This document shows positions 32,692 to 42,246 of a stretch of 64,000 bases of DNA, piece after piece (the first letter of the stretch is position 1; each line of letters starts with the position of its first letter). A model generated the notes under the pieces. It was not told where the DNA came from, did not search any database, and saw only the letters and a program-made list of their open reading frames with translations. A program made the translations under genes and the position numbers. Source of the DNA: an uncultured Ruminococcus sp. (GTDB lineage Bacteria > Bacillota > Clostridia > Oscillospirales > Ruminococcaceae); NCBI GenBank assembly GCA_910576995.1, contig CAJTLC010000013.1:1-64000 (forward strand), written 5' to 3'.

Positions 32692-33630
32692 TCAGTTAAA
32701 TTTTAGCGCGTTTGTGTTTTCAAGGGCTTTCAGCAGTGTAAAGCGCGCTTCATCACGGCATTCGGGCTTTGCCATATAATACATATATGTTTCTATAATA
32801 TTCAGATGGCTTGACGTACGTCCTTCAATTTTGAACTGCTCAAAACCCATAGGCACGTATTTTTCCCATATATCGTCGGGAGAAATATGGGTGCGCAGAT
32901 TTCTTATCTCGAATATGCCGCGCTGGGAATATGGACAGTCGCGGAAATGTTCAGGATCATATTTCGAATGATCGAACGGCAGATTCGGATATTTTTTGAT
33001 ATGCTCGTTATAGGCGATCTGCTGTTCGCCGATAGAGCGATAATGGGCGGCACGGCGCGGACAATTCGGTTCGCAGCAGGCGTTGACCAGAAGTTCGCAG
33101 TCGGCTTTTCGTGGTAGTTTTTCAAGAACTTCAAAATTATTATTAAAATCATAGTCCACAACAACTATGCTGTAATCCTTTTCAAGTTCATCCTTTAATT
33201 TTTCGGGATCGGTTATCCTCTTGCAGGTAGAACTTGTAAGCTTATATTTCGGAAAATTATTTCTGATATAATTTTCAAGCAGCGGCGACATAACGATAGC
33301 TTCGTTGAGACCGTTGTCGGCAAGCGTCAGTATCATATTGCAGAAAGGGTCGCTCAGGTGCTTTTTTTCCAGCGCAGGATTTGTAAAAGTGAAGCGCAGA
33401 GGGATACCGCGGTCGTTAAACGCCTTGATGACCTGTTTGATGAACGGACGGTCGCAAACTCCGCCCTGCGTTCTGCCGCCGTTCCACATTGCAGGCGGAA
33501 ACACGCCGTAAAACGACGCTATCTCAACGCCCTCCCGGAAAAATTCGGGGCGGTTTTTCAGCATTTCTGCGAACATAAGATTTAATTTGAAACGCCCGGC
33601 GAAATCGGGCAAATGAAAACGTACTCTCAT
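32692..33630 (-). CDS. Unknown protein, possibly a TIM-barrel/U32-like enzyme
   Basis: A 312-residue protein I cannot assign firmly. It has a repeated alternation of strands and helices (VEIASFYGVFPPAMW; IPLRFTFTNPAL; EAIVMSPLL; YSIVVVDYDFN) like a TIM barrel, and a Cys-rich segment LVNACCEPNCPRRAAHYRSI near residues 188-207 with further Cys at CPYS, which could bind a metal or an iron-sulphur cluster. The general feel is of peptidase-U32-type proteins. It lies between hydE and cysE with short gaps, so it is part of that operon. Confidence 0.6.
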   Translation of the reverse strand: MRVRFHLPDFAGRFKLNLMFAEMLKNRPEFFREGVEIASFYGVFPPAMWNGGRTQGGVCDRPFIKQVIKAFNDRGIPLRFTFTNPALEKKHLSDPFCNMILTLADNGLNEAIVMSPLLENYIRNNFPKYKLTSSTCKRITDPEKLKDELEKDYSIVVVDYDFNNNFEVLEKLPRKADCELLVNACCEPNCPRRAAHYRSIGEQQIAYNEHIKKYPNLPFDHSKYDPEHFRDCPYSQRGIFEIRNLRTHISPDDIWEKYVPMGFEQFKIEGRTSSHLNIIETYMYYMAKPECRDEARFTLLKALENTNALKFN

Positions 33631-33657
33631 AAAAGCTCCTTTAGATAAATCCGCGAA

Positions 33658-34686
33658 TCAAACCGCTGCGTCGCCGCGTTCGTCGGAGATGAAATAGCCT
33701 GCGGATTCAACTTCCTTTTTCAGATTTTCAAGACCTTCCGCGGCTTCCGAACCGGAGGAAAGCTTGTTGTTGTAAAGTTCGTATTTATCGCGCATATCTT
33801 TCGGAGAAATATTGGGCATTATTACGTTGCAGCCCGTTTGCAGACCTTTTATCCTGCCGTTTTCCGAAATCGTCGCGAGAGCCGTTGTAGCAGGCAGGAG
33901 AACTTTCGGAAACATCAGCCGAATGATTCCCAGCAGCCGCAGAGTAAGCTCCGCCGTACCGCCCTTTTCGTTGGCAAACGGAGTGCCGTGATGCGGAATG
34001 AAAGGACCTATGCCTATCATTTGCGGACGGAGTTCCTGCAAAAATCTCAGATCGGCGATAATATTTTCGACTGTCTGAAAAGGCGCGCCGACCATAAAAC
34101 CTGCGCCGACCTGATAACCAAGCTCTCTTAAATTATACAGGCATTTCACGCGGTTGTCAAGAGTCATTTCCGCAGGGTGCAGCTTTTTGTACAATTGGCA
34201 GTCGGCGGACTCGTGGCGCAGGAGATAACGATCCGCGCCCGCATCGCGAAGTTTTTTATAGCTTTTATAGGTACGTTCGCCGAGAGAAAGGGTCACGGCG
34301 CAATCGGGATAGCGATTCTTGATCTCGACAATGATATCACACATAAGATCGTCGGTATAATAAGCATCCTCGCCGCCCTGCATAACGAATGTGCGAAATC
34401 CCAGTTTATAGCCGATATCAGCCGCTTCGAGAATCTGTTCCGCGCTCATTCTGCATCGCTGCGCATTTTTATTGCCGCGCCTGATTCCGCAGTAGAGACA
34501 GTCGTTTTTACAATATGATGAGATCTCGATAAGACCGCGAAGGAAAACTTTTTTCCCGTAATGCTGATTGCGGACTTTATCGGCATATAAAGCGAGCTTC
34601 TCCGATACGCCGTCGTCCTCGGAAGTGATAAGCGATTTTAGTTCCGCGTCGGAAAGATCGCCTGTGTTATATAATTTTTCTATCAT
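33658..34686 (-). CDS. hydE: [FeFe]-hydrogenase maturase HydE (radical SAM)
   Basis: A 342-residue radical-SAM enzyme. The cluster motif CKNDCLYC (about residues 58-65) and the following GIRRGNKNAQRCRMS are characteristic of HydE, and the TIM barrel continues with FVMQGGEDAYY, YLLRHESADCQLYKKLHP and GAGFMVGAPFQTVENI. HydE acts with HydF and HydG to build the H-cluster of [FeFe]-hydrogenases; those genes are not in this window. A BioB-like enzyme is the main alternative, but the motif context fits HydE better. It follows nadA by 4 bp. Confidence 0.9.
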   Translation of the reverse strand: MIEKLYNTGDLSDAELKSLITSEDDGVSEKLALYADKVRNQHYGKKVFLRGLIEISSYCKNDCLYCGIRRGNKNAQRCRMSAEQILEAADIGYKLGFRTFVMQGGEDAYYTDDLMCDIIVEIKNRYPDCAVTLSLGERTYKSYKKLRDAGADRYLLRHESADCQLYKKLHPAEMTLDNRVKCLYNLRELGYQVGAGFMVGAPFQTVENIIADLRFLQELRPQMIGIGPFIPHHGTPFANEKGGTAELTLRLLGIIRLMFPKVLLPATTALATISENGRIKGLQTGCNVIMPNISPKDMRDKYELYNNKLSSGSEAAEGLENLKKEVESAGYFISDERGDAAV

Positions 34687-34690
34687 AAGT

Positions 34691-35626
34691 TCAGCCGCCG
34701 TATTTTAGCATTTCGTCTATGCATTTTCTTGCGGAAGCGATAAGTTCGCCGTCCATGATTATCTCGAAGGCTTCTCCGTTGGGATCGCCCGAAATTCCAA
34801 GCAGGGAAGAGTACACGTCGGGCAGAGTGGTAAGCTTCATATTATGACATACGAGATCTTTGCTTAGCGGGTAGAATTTCTTATCGGGGCATTCGTACTG
34901 CAAATGCTCGGCGATGGAATTTTCCGTGCCGATTATAAATTCCTTAGCGTCGGAATTTTTTGCAAAATTCATAATTCCGCTTGTAGAGCCTGCATAATCG
35001 GCAAGAGCGGTAACTTCGGGTCGGCATTCGGGATGAACGAGAAGAAGCGCGTTCGGGTGTTCAGCTTTGGCTTTTTCAGCAGCTTTTGGGGAGATAGCCG
35101 CATGAGTTGGGCAGCCCCCCTGAAGAAGCTTGATATCCTTTTCGGGAATTTGCTTTTTGACCCAGCCGCCGAGATTGCAGTCGGGAATAAAGAGGATTTT
35201 TTCAGCAGGCAGAGCCTTTACGATCTTCAGCGCGCTCGACGATGTAACGCAAACGTCGCATACGGTTTTCAAAGCGGCGGTGGTATTTATATAAGCGACA
35301 ACGGTGCGATCGGGTTCGGCAGATTTAAGCTGCGCGATCATTTCCTTGTCCATCTGTTCCGCCATGGGACAGCCTGCGCCCTTGTTTGCAAGATAAACGT
35401 GCTTTTCAGGTGAAAGCATCTTAGCGGTCTCCGCCATAAAATGCACGCCGCAGAAAAGAATATTGTCGGCGCTGATATTTGCGGCGTCCACGCTTAATTT
35501 ATAGCTGTCACCCGTAAAATCGGCAATCTCGATAATCTCCCTTGCCTGATAGCTGTGAGTGAGAATTGCTGTGTTTGTTTCTTTTTTTAATTTCAGGATC
35601 ATCTCCTGCATTTCGCGAACAGTCAT
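34691..35626 (-). CDS. nadA: Quinolinate synthase
   Basis: A 311-residue enzyme that condenses iminoaspartate with dihydroxyacetone phosphate to quinolinate, using a [4Fe-4S] cluster. Typical stretches: AILTHSYQAREIIEIADFTGDS, ILFCGVHFMAET (Cys ligand), CVTSSSA (Cys ligand) and LLVHPECRPEV (Cys ligand). The ATG at 35626 has GGAGG upstream and removes nine residues from the open frame. nadB and nadC, its normal partners, are not next to it, which is unusual; the first gene of a mixed operon with hydE and cysE-cysS. Confidence 0.95.
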   Translation of the reverse strand: MTVREMQEMILKLKKETNTAILTHSYQAREIIEIADFTGDSYKLSVDAANISADNILFCGVHFMAETAKMLSPEKHVYLANKGAGCPMAEQMDKEMIAQLKSAEPDRTVVAYINTTAALKTVCDVCVTSSSALKIVKALPAEKILFIPDCNLGGWVKKQIPEKDIKLLQGGCPTHAAISPKAAEKAKAEHPNALLLVHPECRPEVTALADYAGSTSGIMNFAKNSDAKEFIIGTENSIAEHLQYECPDKKFYPLSKDLVCHNMKLTTLPDVYSSLLGISGDPNGEAFEIIMDGELIASARKCIDEMLKYGG

Positions 35627-35682
35627 AAAAACCTCCATTTCTGCGGCTTGCATCGAAAATTAATTTATGTCTTACAGCATGA

Positions 35683-35850
35683 TCAAGGGGGACGCCGTCC
35701 CCCTTGAAATCCCCCTGCTTAAGGGACTCAGTCCCTTAAGAATCCCAATATTAATTAGTATTTGTACCCACATGGGGTACAAATACTAATTCAAATGAGC
35801 TTTAAGGACGGCATCCTTATTCAGGAATTCAAGAAGTCGGCACTCCTTAA
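35683..35850. repeat. Cluster of related hairpins between nadA and ridA
   Basis: Successive palindromes: TCAAGGGGGACG/CGTCCCCCTTGA (35683-35707), CTTAAGGGACT/AGTCCCTTAAG (35718-35740), ATTAGTATTTGTACCC with GGGGTACAAATACTAAT (35754-35790), then two weaker ones around TTAAGGACGGCATCCTTA and AAGAAGTCGGCACTCCTT (35801-35850). Most follow the plan AAGG-GAC-GTC-CCTT. No ORF. They may serve as the transcript end of ridA, but the number exceeds that need. Confidence 0.65.
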
Positions 35851-35895
35851 TAATGACATAAGCAAAATTGATTTTCGTACAGCAGTGCAGTTTAA

Positions 35896-36273
35896 TTATA
35901 AATTTGATTCGGCAATTACCTCAACTTCAACAAGAACATTCTTGGGCAGCGTTTTTACGGCTACGCAGCTTCTTGCGGGAAGTTCTGTAAAATATTTGCC
36001 GTATATTTCGTTGAAAGCGGCGAAATCGTTCATATCCGCCAAAAAGCAGGTGGTCTTGACTGCCTTTTCAAATGAAGAACCTGCCGTTCTGAGGACTGCG
36101 CCGAGGTTCTTCATTACCTGCTCGGTCTGCTCCTCGATAGTTGCTGCATCGACAGTATTTGTCAATGGATTTATAGCTATCTGACCGCTTGTGTAGACCA
36201 TTCCATTTGAAACTACAGCCTGCGAATAAGGCCCTACTGCGGCAGGGGCTTTTTCAGTGTGAATTTTTATCAT
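35896..36273 (-). CDS. ridA: RidA-family enamine/imine deaminase
   Basis: A 125-residue YjgF/RidA protein with AVGPYSQAVVSNGMVYTSGQI and, near the end, RSCVAVKTLPKNVLVEVEVIA; the substrate-binding Arg is in the RSCVAVK segment. RidA hydrolyses reactive 2-aminoacrylate and related enamines released by threonine/serine dehydratases. The gene follows ilvA by 15 bp, so detoxifier and source of the intermediate are made together. It is the last gene of the ilvD-ridA transcript. Confidence 0.95.
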   Translation of the reverse strand: MIKIHTEKAPAAVGPYSQAVVSNGMVYTSGQIAINPLTNTVDAATIEEQTEQVMKNLGAVLRTAGSSFEKAVKTTCFLADMNDFAAFNEIYGKYFTELPARSCVAVKTLPKNVLVEVEVIAESNL

Positions 36274-36288
36274 ATTAGATTCCTCCCA

Positions 36289-37488
36289 TTAATCATTTGT
36301 GATCTTGAATCCGTTTGATTTCAATGCGTTTTTGATCTGTTCGATATGCTCGTAATTTCTCGTTTCAAGCACGATTCTCAGATAGCAGCCGTTGACCGCA
36401 GAACCCTCGTTTGCGCGCTCATGATGAATGGAAATAACGTTTCCGCCGAGATCGGCAATTATCTTTGAAACGTCCATAAGCTGACCGGGCTTATCAATCA
36501 GCTCGATATTGAGAGTGCTGTTTCTTCCCGTCATAAGCAGACCGCGCTTTATGACGCGGGAAAGTATTGTAACGTCAATATTTCCTCCGGAAAGCAGACA
36601 AACAACTTTTTTTCCCTTTACAGGAACTTTGTTGAACATTGCAGCCGCTACGGGAACTGCTCCCGCGCCCTCCGTAACAAGCTTCTGCTGTTCCATAAGA
36701 GCGAGTATAGCCGCCGAAATTTCGTCGTCGGTAACGGTCACGATATCGTCAACATATTCCGAAATAAGCTTAAAAGTATTCTCGCCCGGCTCTTTTACAG
36801 CGATACCGTCGGCGATAGTCGAAACGCTTTCGAGGGTTTCAATCTGATTATCGCGAATGGAATTGAACATACTCGGCGCGCCTGCCGCCTGAACTCCGTA
36901 AACCTTGATATTAGGATTCAGGCTTTTGATAGCGAAAGCGACTCCCGAAATAAGTCCGCCTCCGCCGATAGGAACGATAACGGCGTCCATATCGGGAATC
37001 TGCTCGATAAGTTCCAGACCGATAGTTCCCTGACCTGCTATAACATTTTCATCATCAAACGGGTGGATGAAAGTATAGCCGTACTCGTCGCGCTGACGGA
37101 GAGCCTCGGCATAAGCGTCGTCGTAAACGCCCTTTACCAAGCAGACCTCCGCGCCGTAGCTTTTTGTGGCTTCAACCTTGGAAATAGGCGCGCCGTCGGG
37201 GAGGCAGATAACGGATTTTATACCGTTGCGCGCGGCGGCAAGAGCAACTCCCTGCGCGTGATTTCCTGCCGAGCAGGCGATAACGCCCTTAGCCTTTTCC
37301 TCGTCGGAAAGGCATGACATCTTATAATAAGCTCCGCGAACTTTGAATGAGCCTGTTATCTGAAGATTCTCAGTTTTAAGCCAAATATTCGATTCAGTGT
37401 TGATCTTGGGCGCATGAATAACGTCGGTTTCGCGTATAACCTGTTTCAGGATATATTTTGCATGATAAATTTTATCAAGTGAAATCAT
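36289..37488 (-). CDS. ilvA: Threonine ammonia-lyase (with C-terminal ACT domain)
   Basis: A 399-residue PLP enzyme making 2-oxobutyrate, the isoleucine precursor. The PLP lysine is in TGSFKVRGAYYKM (about 50), the phosphate-binding loop is SAGNHAQGVALAA, and PIGGGGLISGVA completes the site. A C-terminal ACT-like domain (about 325-395; NIELIDKPGQLMDVSKII) is shorter than the tandem domains of biosynthetic IlvA of E. coli, which resembles the catabolic-like TdcB/IlvA1 form; its position in the ilv cluster supports the biosynthetic role. Confidence 0.93.
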   Translation of the reverse strand: MISLDKIYHAKYILKQVIRETDVIHAPKINTESNIWLKTENLQITGSFKVRGAYYKMSCLSDEEKAKGVIACSAGNHAQGVALAAARNGIKSVICLPDGAPISKVEATKSYGAEVCLVKGVYDDAYAEALRQRDEYGYTFIHPFDDENVIAGQGTIGLELIEQIPDMDAVIVPIGGGGLISGVAFAIKSLNPNIKVYGVQAAGAPSMFNSIRDNQIETLESVSTIADGIAVKEPGENTFKLISEYVDDIVTVTDDEISAAILALMEQQKLVTEGAGAVPVAAAMFNKVPVKGKKVVCLLSGGNIDVTILSRVIKRGLLMTGRNSTLNIELIDKPGQLMDVSKIIADLGGNVISIHHERANEGSAVNGCYLRIVLETRNYEHIEQIKNALKSNGFKITND

Positions 37489-37490
37489 TT

Positions 37491-38693
37491 TTACATCTCC
37501 ATAACCAATTGGTTTATAAATTGTTTCGCAGTGCGCGGAGAGCGTCCGTTTCCTGACGATATCGCGAATTGCTCCGCTTTCAGCGATAATTCCTCAAACG
37601 GCATATCTATACCGTGCGATTTTGCGAGTTCAGCCACGATAGCCGTATAATCCTTTTTATCCGGACGGCTGAAGCTTACGCGCAGACCGAATCTTGCCGA
37701 AAGGGACAGCAGTTCCTGCATTGTATCGTTGCGGTGAACGTCGTCGCCCTCGCGGTCGGAAAAGCTTTCCTTAACGAGATGACGGCGGTTGCTGGTAGCG
37801 TAAATGGCTATATTGCGCGCTCTTGCGGATACCGAGCCTTCCAGAGCCGCTTTAAGCGCGCCGAAGCAGTTTTCGCCCTCGGAGAAAGTGAGATCGTCGA
37901 TATAAATGATGAATTTCAGCGGATTTTCGCTTAAACGGTCGATAAGTACGGGAATATCGCGGAGCTGCTCTTTGGTTATCTCGATAAGCCGCAGTCCCAT
38001 GTGCGCGTACTCGTTTACGACCGCTTTTACCGTCGAGGATTTGCCCGTGCCAGCGTCGCCGTAAAGCAAAGCGTTCTGAGCGTGTTTTCCCTCGGCGAGA
38101 GCGCGCGTATTCGCCATGACAGCCTGACGCTGCCTTTCATAGCCGAAAAGCTCCGAAAGCCGCTGTGGATCGGGATATCTGACGGGTACGGGTTCGCCGT
38201 TGCGCAGAATAAACATGGTGTGCTTAGCGAAGTGACCGTAGCCGTACTTGTCAATATTGTCGATGCGATTTTTGTATTCGGCAACGAGATCGACGGGGGA
38301 GCATTTCCACTCCGGAAGCGGAATACAGCGATAATAGCCGAATTGCAGCTCTTCGGGAGTAAGCTGCGCGATTTTCTGCAATACGTCGAGTTCGTTTTGA
38401 ACCGCCATTTCGACGCATTCCTCGAAATCTTTTCCCTTAGCCTTTCCGATTATGTAAAAGTTTTCATCTTCACATACTGCACGTAAAATATATTTGCTGA
38501 GATCAGAACCGTGCTTGTACAATTCCGAAACAAATGCGGCGTAGCTGCTGACATTAAAGCTGCCGTGTTCGCCCTGTTCGGCAATAAGTTTCGAAAGGGC
38601 GGATATCACGGGATCTTTCAGAAGTCCGCGAAAAATCGCAAGGGAAGAGAGTCCGCAGTAAAGATCGTCAAGCTTTTCACGAATGTTGCTCAT
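37491..38693 (-). CDS. AAA ATPase of the DUF815 family
   Basis: A 400-residue ATPase: an N-terminal helical part (about 1-165), then RLSELFGYERQRQAVMANT, Walker A YGDAGTGKSST (about 213-223), Walker B FIIYIDDLTFSE (about 262-273), a sensor segment IAIYATSNRRHLV and FSRPDKKDYTAIVAEL near the end. DUF815 proteins resemble AAA chaperones or DnaC-like ATPases; their role is not known. It is placed 2 bp after leuB and 2 bp before ilvA, fully within the branched-chain operon. Confidence 0.88.
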   Translation of the reverse strand: MSNIREKLDDLYCGLSSLAIFRGLLKDPVISALSKLIAEQGEHGSFNVSSYAAFVSELYKHGSDLSKYILRAVCEDENFYIIGKAKGKDFEECVEMAVQNELDVLQKIAQLTPEELQFGYYRCIPLPEWKCSPVDLVAEYKNRIDNIDKYGYGHFAKHTMFILRNGEPVPVRYPDPQRLSELFGYERQRQAVMANTRALAEGKHAQNALLYGDAGTGKSSTVKAVVNEYAHMGLRLIEITKEQLRDIPVLIDRLSENPLKFIIYIDDLTFSEGENCFGALKAALEGSVSARARNIAIYATSNRRHLVKESFSDREGDDVHRNDTMQELLSLSARFGLRVSFSRPDKKDYTAIVAELAKSHGIDMPFEELSLKAEQFAISSGNGRSPRTAKQFINQLVMEM

Positions 38694-38694
38694 T

Positions 38695-39768
38695 TTATAA
38701 CGCCTCTAATATCTTTTCTGTAATTTCGGTGCAGGTAAGCGGTTCAACTTCCGAATTTCCCACAAGATCGGCAGTTCTCCAACCCGCGTTAAGCACGTCG
38801 TCAACGGCTTTTTCGATAGCGTTGGCTTCGGCTGAAAGTCCGAACGAGAATCGCAGCATCATCGCCGCCGAAAGAATAGTCGCGATAGGATTCGCCTTAT
38901 TCTGACCCGCGATATCAGGTGCAGAACCGTGTATGGGTTCGTACATTCCGCGCGTAGCTGCGCCCATTGAAGCGGACGCGAGCATACCTATCGAGCCTGT
39001 TATCTGCGAAGCTTCGTCGGAAAGAATGTCGCCGAACATATTCGAAGTAACGATAACGTCGAACTGACGCGGATTGCGTACAAGCTGCATAGCCGCATTG
39101 TCAACGAACATATCGCTGTATTCGACTTCGGGGTATTCCTCGGCAAGCTTATGCATCGTCTTTCTCCAGAGACGCGAGGATTCCAGAACATTCGCCTTAT
39201 CTATACTGCAAAGCTTCTTGCTGCGCTTCATTGCGGAATCGAATGCAACACGACCGATACGCTCGATCTCGGTAACGCTGTACGCTTCCGTATCGTAAGC
39301 TTCCTCGCCATATTTTCCATGTCTGTAGCCGCGGTCGCCGAAGTATATGCCGCCCGTAAGTTCGCGGACGATCATGAGGTCGAATCCGTCGCCGACGATC
39401 TCATCTTTGAGCGGAGAAGCGTTTCTGAGCGCAGGATAAAGCTTTGCAGGACGCAAATTCGTATAAAGACCGAGCGCCTCGCGTATACCGAGAAGAGCCT
39501 TTTCGGGGCGATTATCGCCGGGCTGATCGTCCCACTTAGGACCTCCCACTGCTCCGAGCAGAACGCTGTCGCTTGCAAGGCAGCCGTCAACCGTTTCCTG
39601 CGGCAGGGGCTTGCCCGTTGCGTCGATCGCGCAGCCGCCTATCAGATAAGGTGTAAAATTGAATTTATGACCGAATTTATCAGCGGTTTTTTCGAGTACG
39701 GCAACGGCGCTGTCCACGATTTCAGGACCTATTCCGTCGCCTTTAAGAAGTGCAATGTTGAATTCCAT
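38695..39768 (-). CDS. leuB: 3-isopropylmalate dehydrogenase
   Basis: A 357-residue enzyme catalysing the NAD-dependent oxidation and decarboxylation that gives 2-oxoisocaproate. Signatures: [14 protein letters not shown] at the start, [26 protein letters not shown], and [31 protein letters not shown] (given here in parts of the motif around residues 221-250). [14 protein letters not shown] identifies the NAD-binding form. Third step of leucine synthesis after leuA and leuCD. Confidence 0.97.
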   Translation of the reverse strand: MEFNIALLKGDGIGPEIVDSAVAVLEKTADKFGHKFNFTPYLIGGCAIDATGKPLPQETVDGCLASDSVLLGAVGGPKWDDQPGDNRPEKALLGIREALGLYTNLRPAKLYPALRNASPLKDEIVGDGFDLMIVRELTGGIYFGDRGYRHGKYGEEAYDTEAYSVTEIERIGRVAFDSAMKRSKKLCSIDKANVLESSRLWRKTMHKLAEEYPEVEYSDMFVDNAAMQLVRNPRQFDVIVTSNMFGDILSDEASQITGSIGMLASASMGAATRGMYEPIHGSAPDIAGQNKANPIATILSAAMMLRFSFGLSAEANAIEKAVDDVLNAGWRTADLVGNSEVEPLTCTEITEKILEAL

Positions 39769-39782
39769 TTCTATATTCTCCT

Positions 39783-40220
39783 TTATAAATATTCCTCAAT
39801 ATCGCAACCGATATAAGCAAGACTGCCGTTTTTGATGACAAATCCGACAACCTCGCCCCAGTCGCCTTCGCCCTCAATCACATAGGATATTCCATCATCT
39901 TCGGGAACGTCAACAGCCATTGCAGTAAACCAGCAGTATTCGAAAATTTCCCTGACGTTTTCGAGTTCGGGAAGTTCAAAATCTTCGTCCGCCAAATGAC
40001 AGCTTTCGATAAGTCCATGACATATTTCGTCGATAACATCATCGGGAAGCGAATTGAAATGCTCGACGCACTTTTCAGCATAGTCGATCATCTCGCCGTT
40101 TCTGATACATATCGAAAGTTCGTTTCCGTCTTCATTTTGAAAAATATTGCTTGTAAAAGTACCCTCCAATATTTCCTCATCGGGCGCGATATTTTCAAGA
40201 TTTTTAATTAATCCGCTCAT
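39783..40220 (-). CDS. Unknown acidic protein (DUF2262/DUF6985-like) in the leu operon
   Basis: A 145-residue acidic cytoplasmic protein with no membrane segment. The C-terminal half ([41 protein letters not shown]) resembles the DUF6985/immunity-like proteins often found in Clostridia, but I am not certain. I choose the second ATG (40220), which is seven bases after TTGGAGA; the first ATG is too close. It is located between leuD and leuB, so it is expressed with leucine synthesis. Confidence 0.65.
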   Translation of the reverse strand: MSGLIKNLENIAPDEEILEGTFTSNIFQNEDGNELSICIRNGEMIDYAEKCVEHFNSLPDDVIDEICHGLIESCHLADEDFELPELENVREIFEYCWFTAMAVDVPEDDGISYVIEGEGDWGEVVGFVIKNGSLAYIGCDIEEYL

Positions 40221-40233
40221 ATACATTCTCCAA

Positions 40234-40728
40234 TTATTTTATAACGCCGTCGGCGATAGACTTGATAAGACCGCCGTTTTCAATGATTTTCTGTACGAAT
40301 TCGGGGAACGGCTCTGTTTTGAATTCCGCGCCAGTCGTGAGATTTCTTATAATGCCGTTATCCAGATCGGCTTCAACCTTATCGCCCTCGGAAATTCCGT
40401 CGACAGCTTCGGGGCATTCAACGATAGCAAGACCGATATTTATGGAATTTCTATAGAAAATTCTCGCGAAACTCTTTGCGATGACAAGCGAAATTCCGCT
40501 TGCCTTGATAGCGATGGGAGCGTGTTCGCGCGAAGAGCCGCAGCCGAAATTCTGACCTGCCGTAATAATATCGCCTGTCTGAACGCGGCTCACGAAAGTT
40601 TTGTCGAGATCTTCCATGCAGTGAGCGGCGAGTTCCTTGTGGTCGCTGGTGTTAAGATAACGCGCAGGGATTATAACGTCGGTATCAACATTGTCGCCGT
40701 ATTTGATTACATTTCCCGTATATTTCAT
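40234..40728 (-). CDS. leuD: 3-isopropylmalate dehydratase small subunit
   Basis: A 164-residue protein that forms the swivelling domain of isopropylmalate isomerase: [32 protein letters not shown] and [15 protein letters not shown] are diagnostic. The ATG at 40728 overlaps the leuC stop (ATGA) and is preferred over 40746. Works as a complex with LeuC. Confidence 0.97.
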   Translation of the reverse strand: MKYTGNVIKYGDNVDTDVIIPARYLNTSDHKELAAHCMEDLDKTFVSRVQTGDIITAGQNFGCGSSREHAPIAIKASGISLVIAKSFARIFYRNSINIGLAIVECPEAVDGISEGDKVEADLDNGIIRNLTTGAEFKTEPFPEFVQKIIENGGLIKSIADGVIK

Positions 40729-41993
40729 TTTCCCATGACCTCCCAAGGACTTGTTATTTTGCCTGTAACCGCACTTGCAGCCGCAACCGCAGGGCTTGCG
40801 AGATAAATTTCGGATTCGACGTGACCCATTCTGCCGACGAAATTGCGGTTAGTAGTAGCTACAGCGCGCTCGCCAGCCGCAAGAATTCCCATATATCCGC
40901 CGAGACAAGGTCCGCAGGTAGGAGTTGAAACTACTGCGCCGCTTTCTATGAATATTTTCAGAAGTCCCTGCTCCATAGCGTCGAGGTAAATTTTTTGAGT
41001 AGCAGGAATCACGATAACGCGAACTCCCTTAGCGCATTTTCTGCCTTTCATTATTTCGGCAGCTTCCTGCAAATCTTCCAGTCTGCCGTTTGTGCATGAA
41101 CCGATAACAACCTGATCTATCTTTATATCTCCGAATTCCCCGAAAGTTTTAGCATTTTCGGGAAGATGCGGGAACGATACCGTAGGCTCAATCTCGGAAA
41201 GATTTATCTCAATTACTTCGTCATAAACAGCGTCGTCGTCAGCCTTGTAGATAACGGGTTCTGCGCCGTTATGAGCCTTTATATAGTCGAGCGTGATCTG
41301 ATCGACCTCGAAAATACCGTTCTTCGCGCCTGCCTCGATAGCCATATTGGAGATGCAGAGGCGATCAGCCATGGAAAGCGAAGCAAGACCCTCGCCCGTG
41401 AATTCCATAGAGCGGTAAAGCGCGCCGTCAACGCCTATTTTTCCGATTATGTGCAGGATAACGTCCTTGCCCGAAACATATTTGCGCAGGCTGCCCGTCA
41501 GGTTGAATTTGATAGCCGACGGAACTTTGAACCAAGCTTTTCCTATAGCCATTCCGCAAGCCATATCCGTCGAGCCTACGCCCGTCGAGAACGCTCCCAG
41601 CGCGCCGTAGGTACAGGTGTGAGAATCCGCGCCGATAACGCAGTATCCTGCGGAAACCAGACCTTTTTCGGGCAGCAGGGCGTGTTCGATGCCCATTTCG
41701 CCTACGTCGTAAAAATGGGTAACATCGTTTTCGCCGCAGAAATCGCGGCACATTTTGCACTGCTCGGCAGCCTTTATATCCTTGTTGGGAGCGAAGTGAT
41801 CCATTACCATTGTCACTTTTTCCTTATCAAATACTCCTGATTTATTTAATTTGGAAAATTCCTTAATAGCGACCGGCGACGTAATATCATTTCCGAGTAC
41901 GAGATCAAGCTTGGCGAGGATAAGCTGTCCTGCCTGAACCGTTTCAAGTCCCGCATGAGCCGCAAGAATTTTCTGCGTCATTGTCATACCCAT
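40725..41993 (-). CDS. leuC: 3-isopropylmalate dehydratase large subunit
   Basis: A 422-residue aconitase-family protein with a [4Fe-4S] cluster; the Cys ligands are in [12 protein letters not shown] and [32 protein letters not shown] is the family signature. The length is that of the short prokaryotic/archaeal LeuC (HacA-like) group. Start at 41993, nine bases after AAAGGA; two further in-frame ATGs follow. Confidence 0.96.
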   Translation of the reverse strand: MGMTMTQKILAAHAGLETVQAGQLILAKLDLVLGNDITSPVAIKEFSKLNKSGVFDKEKVTMVMDHFAPNKDIKAAEQCKMCRDFCGENDVTHFYDVGEMGIEHALLPEKGLVSAGYCVIGADSHTCTYGALGAFSTGVGSTDMACGMAIGKAWFKVPSAIKFNLTGSLRKYVSGKDVILHIIGKIGVDGALYRSMEFTGEGLASLSMADRLCISNMAIEAGAKNGIFEVDQITLDYIKAHNGAEPVIYKADDDAVYDEVIEINLSEIEPTVSFPHLPENAKTFGEFGDIKIDQVVIGSCTNGRLEDLQEAAEIMKGRKCAKGVRVIVIPATQKIYLDAMEQGLLKIFIESGAVVSTPTCGPCLGGYMGILAAGERAVATTNRNFVGRMGHVESEIYLASPAVAAASAVTGKITSPWEVMGK

Positions 41994-42023
41994 GTTTATC
42001 ATTCCTTTCGGATTTAATTTCGA

Positions 42024-42236
42024 TTATTTTATATGCACAATAAAAAGTAATATTCCGACAATAACGATAAGTATTCCGGAGATTCTGCCAAATATGACAG
42101 CACTTTTCACACTGGAAAACTTCCGTTCGCTTTTAATATTAAATGTACGATTTATTTCTTCTGTACGCTCATACGAGCTTTTAGGGGTCAGCAGCATAAA
42201 AAGACCAAATGCGATGCATATTAAACTCTTGATCAT
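42024..42236 (-). CDS. Small two-helix membrane protein, unknown
   Basis: A 70-residue protein with two hydrophobic helices (about 3-18 and 47-67) joined by a polar, positively charged loop (SYERTEEINRTFNIKSERK). I do not recognise a family; the plan resembles DUF6199-type short membrane proteins. It is encoded between ilvD and leuC with 10 and 30 bp gaps, in the same direction. Confidence 0.6.
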   Translation of the reverse strand: MIKSLICIAFGLFMLLTPKSSYERTEEINRTFNIKSERKFSSVKSAVIFGRISGILIVIVGILLFIVHIK

Positions 42237-42246
42237 ATTCAGCCTT

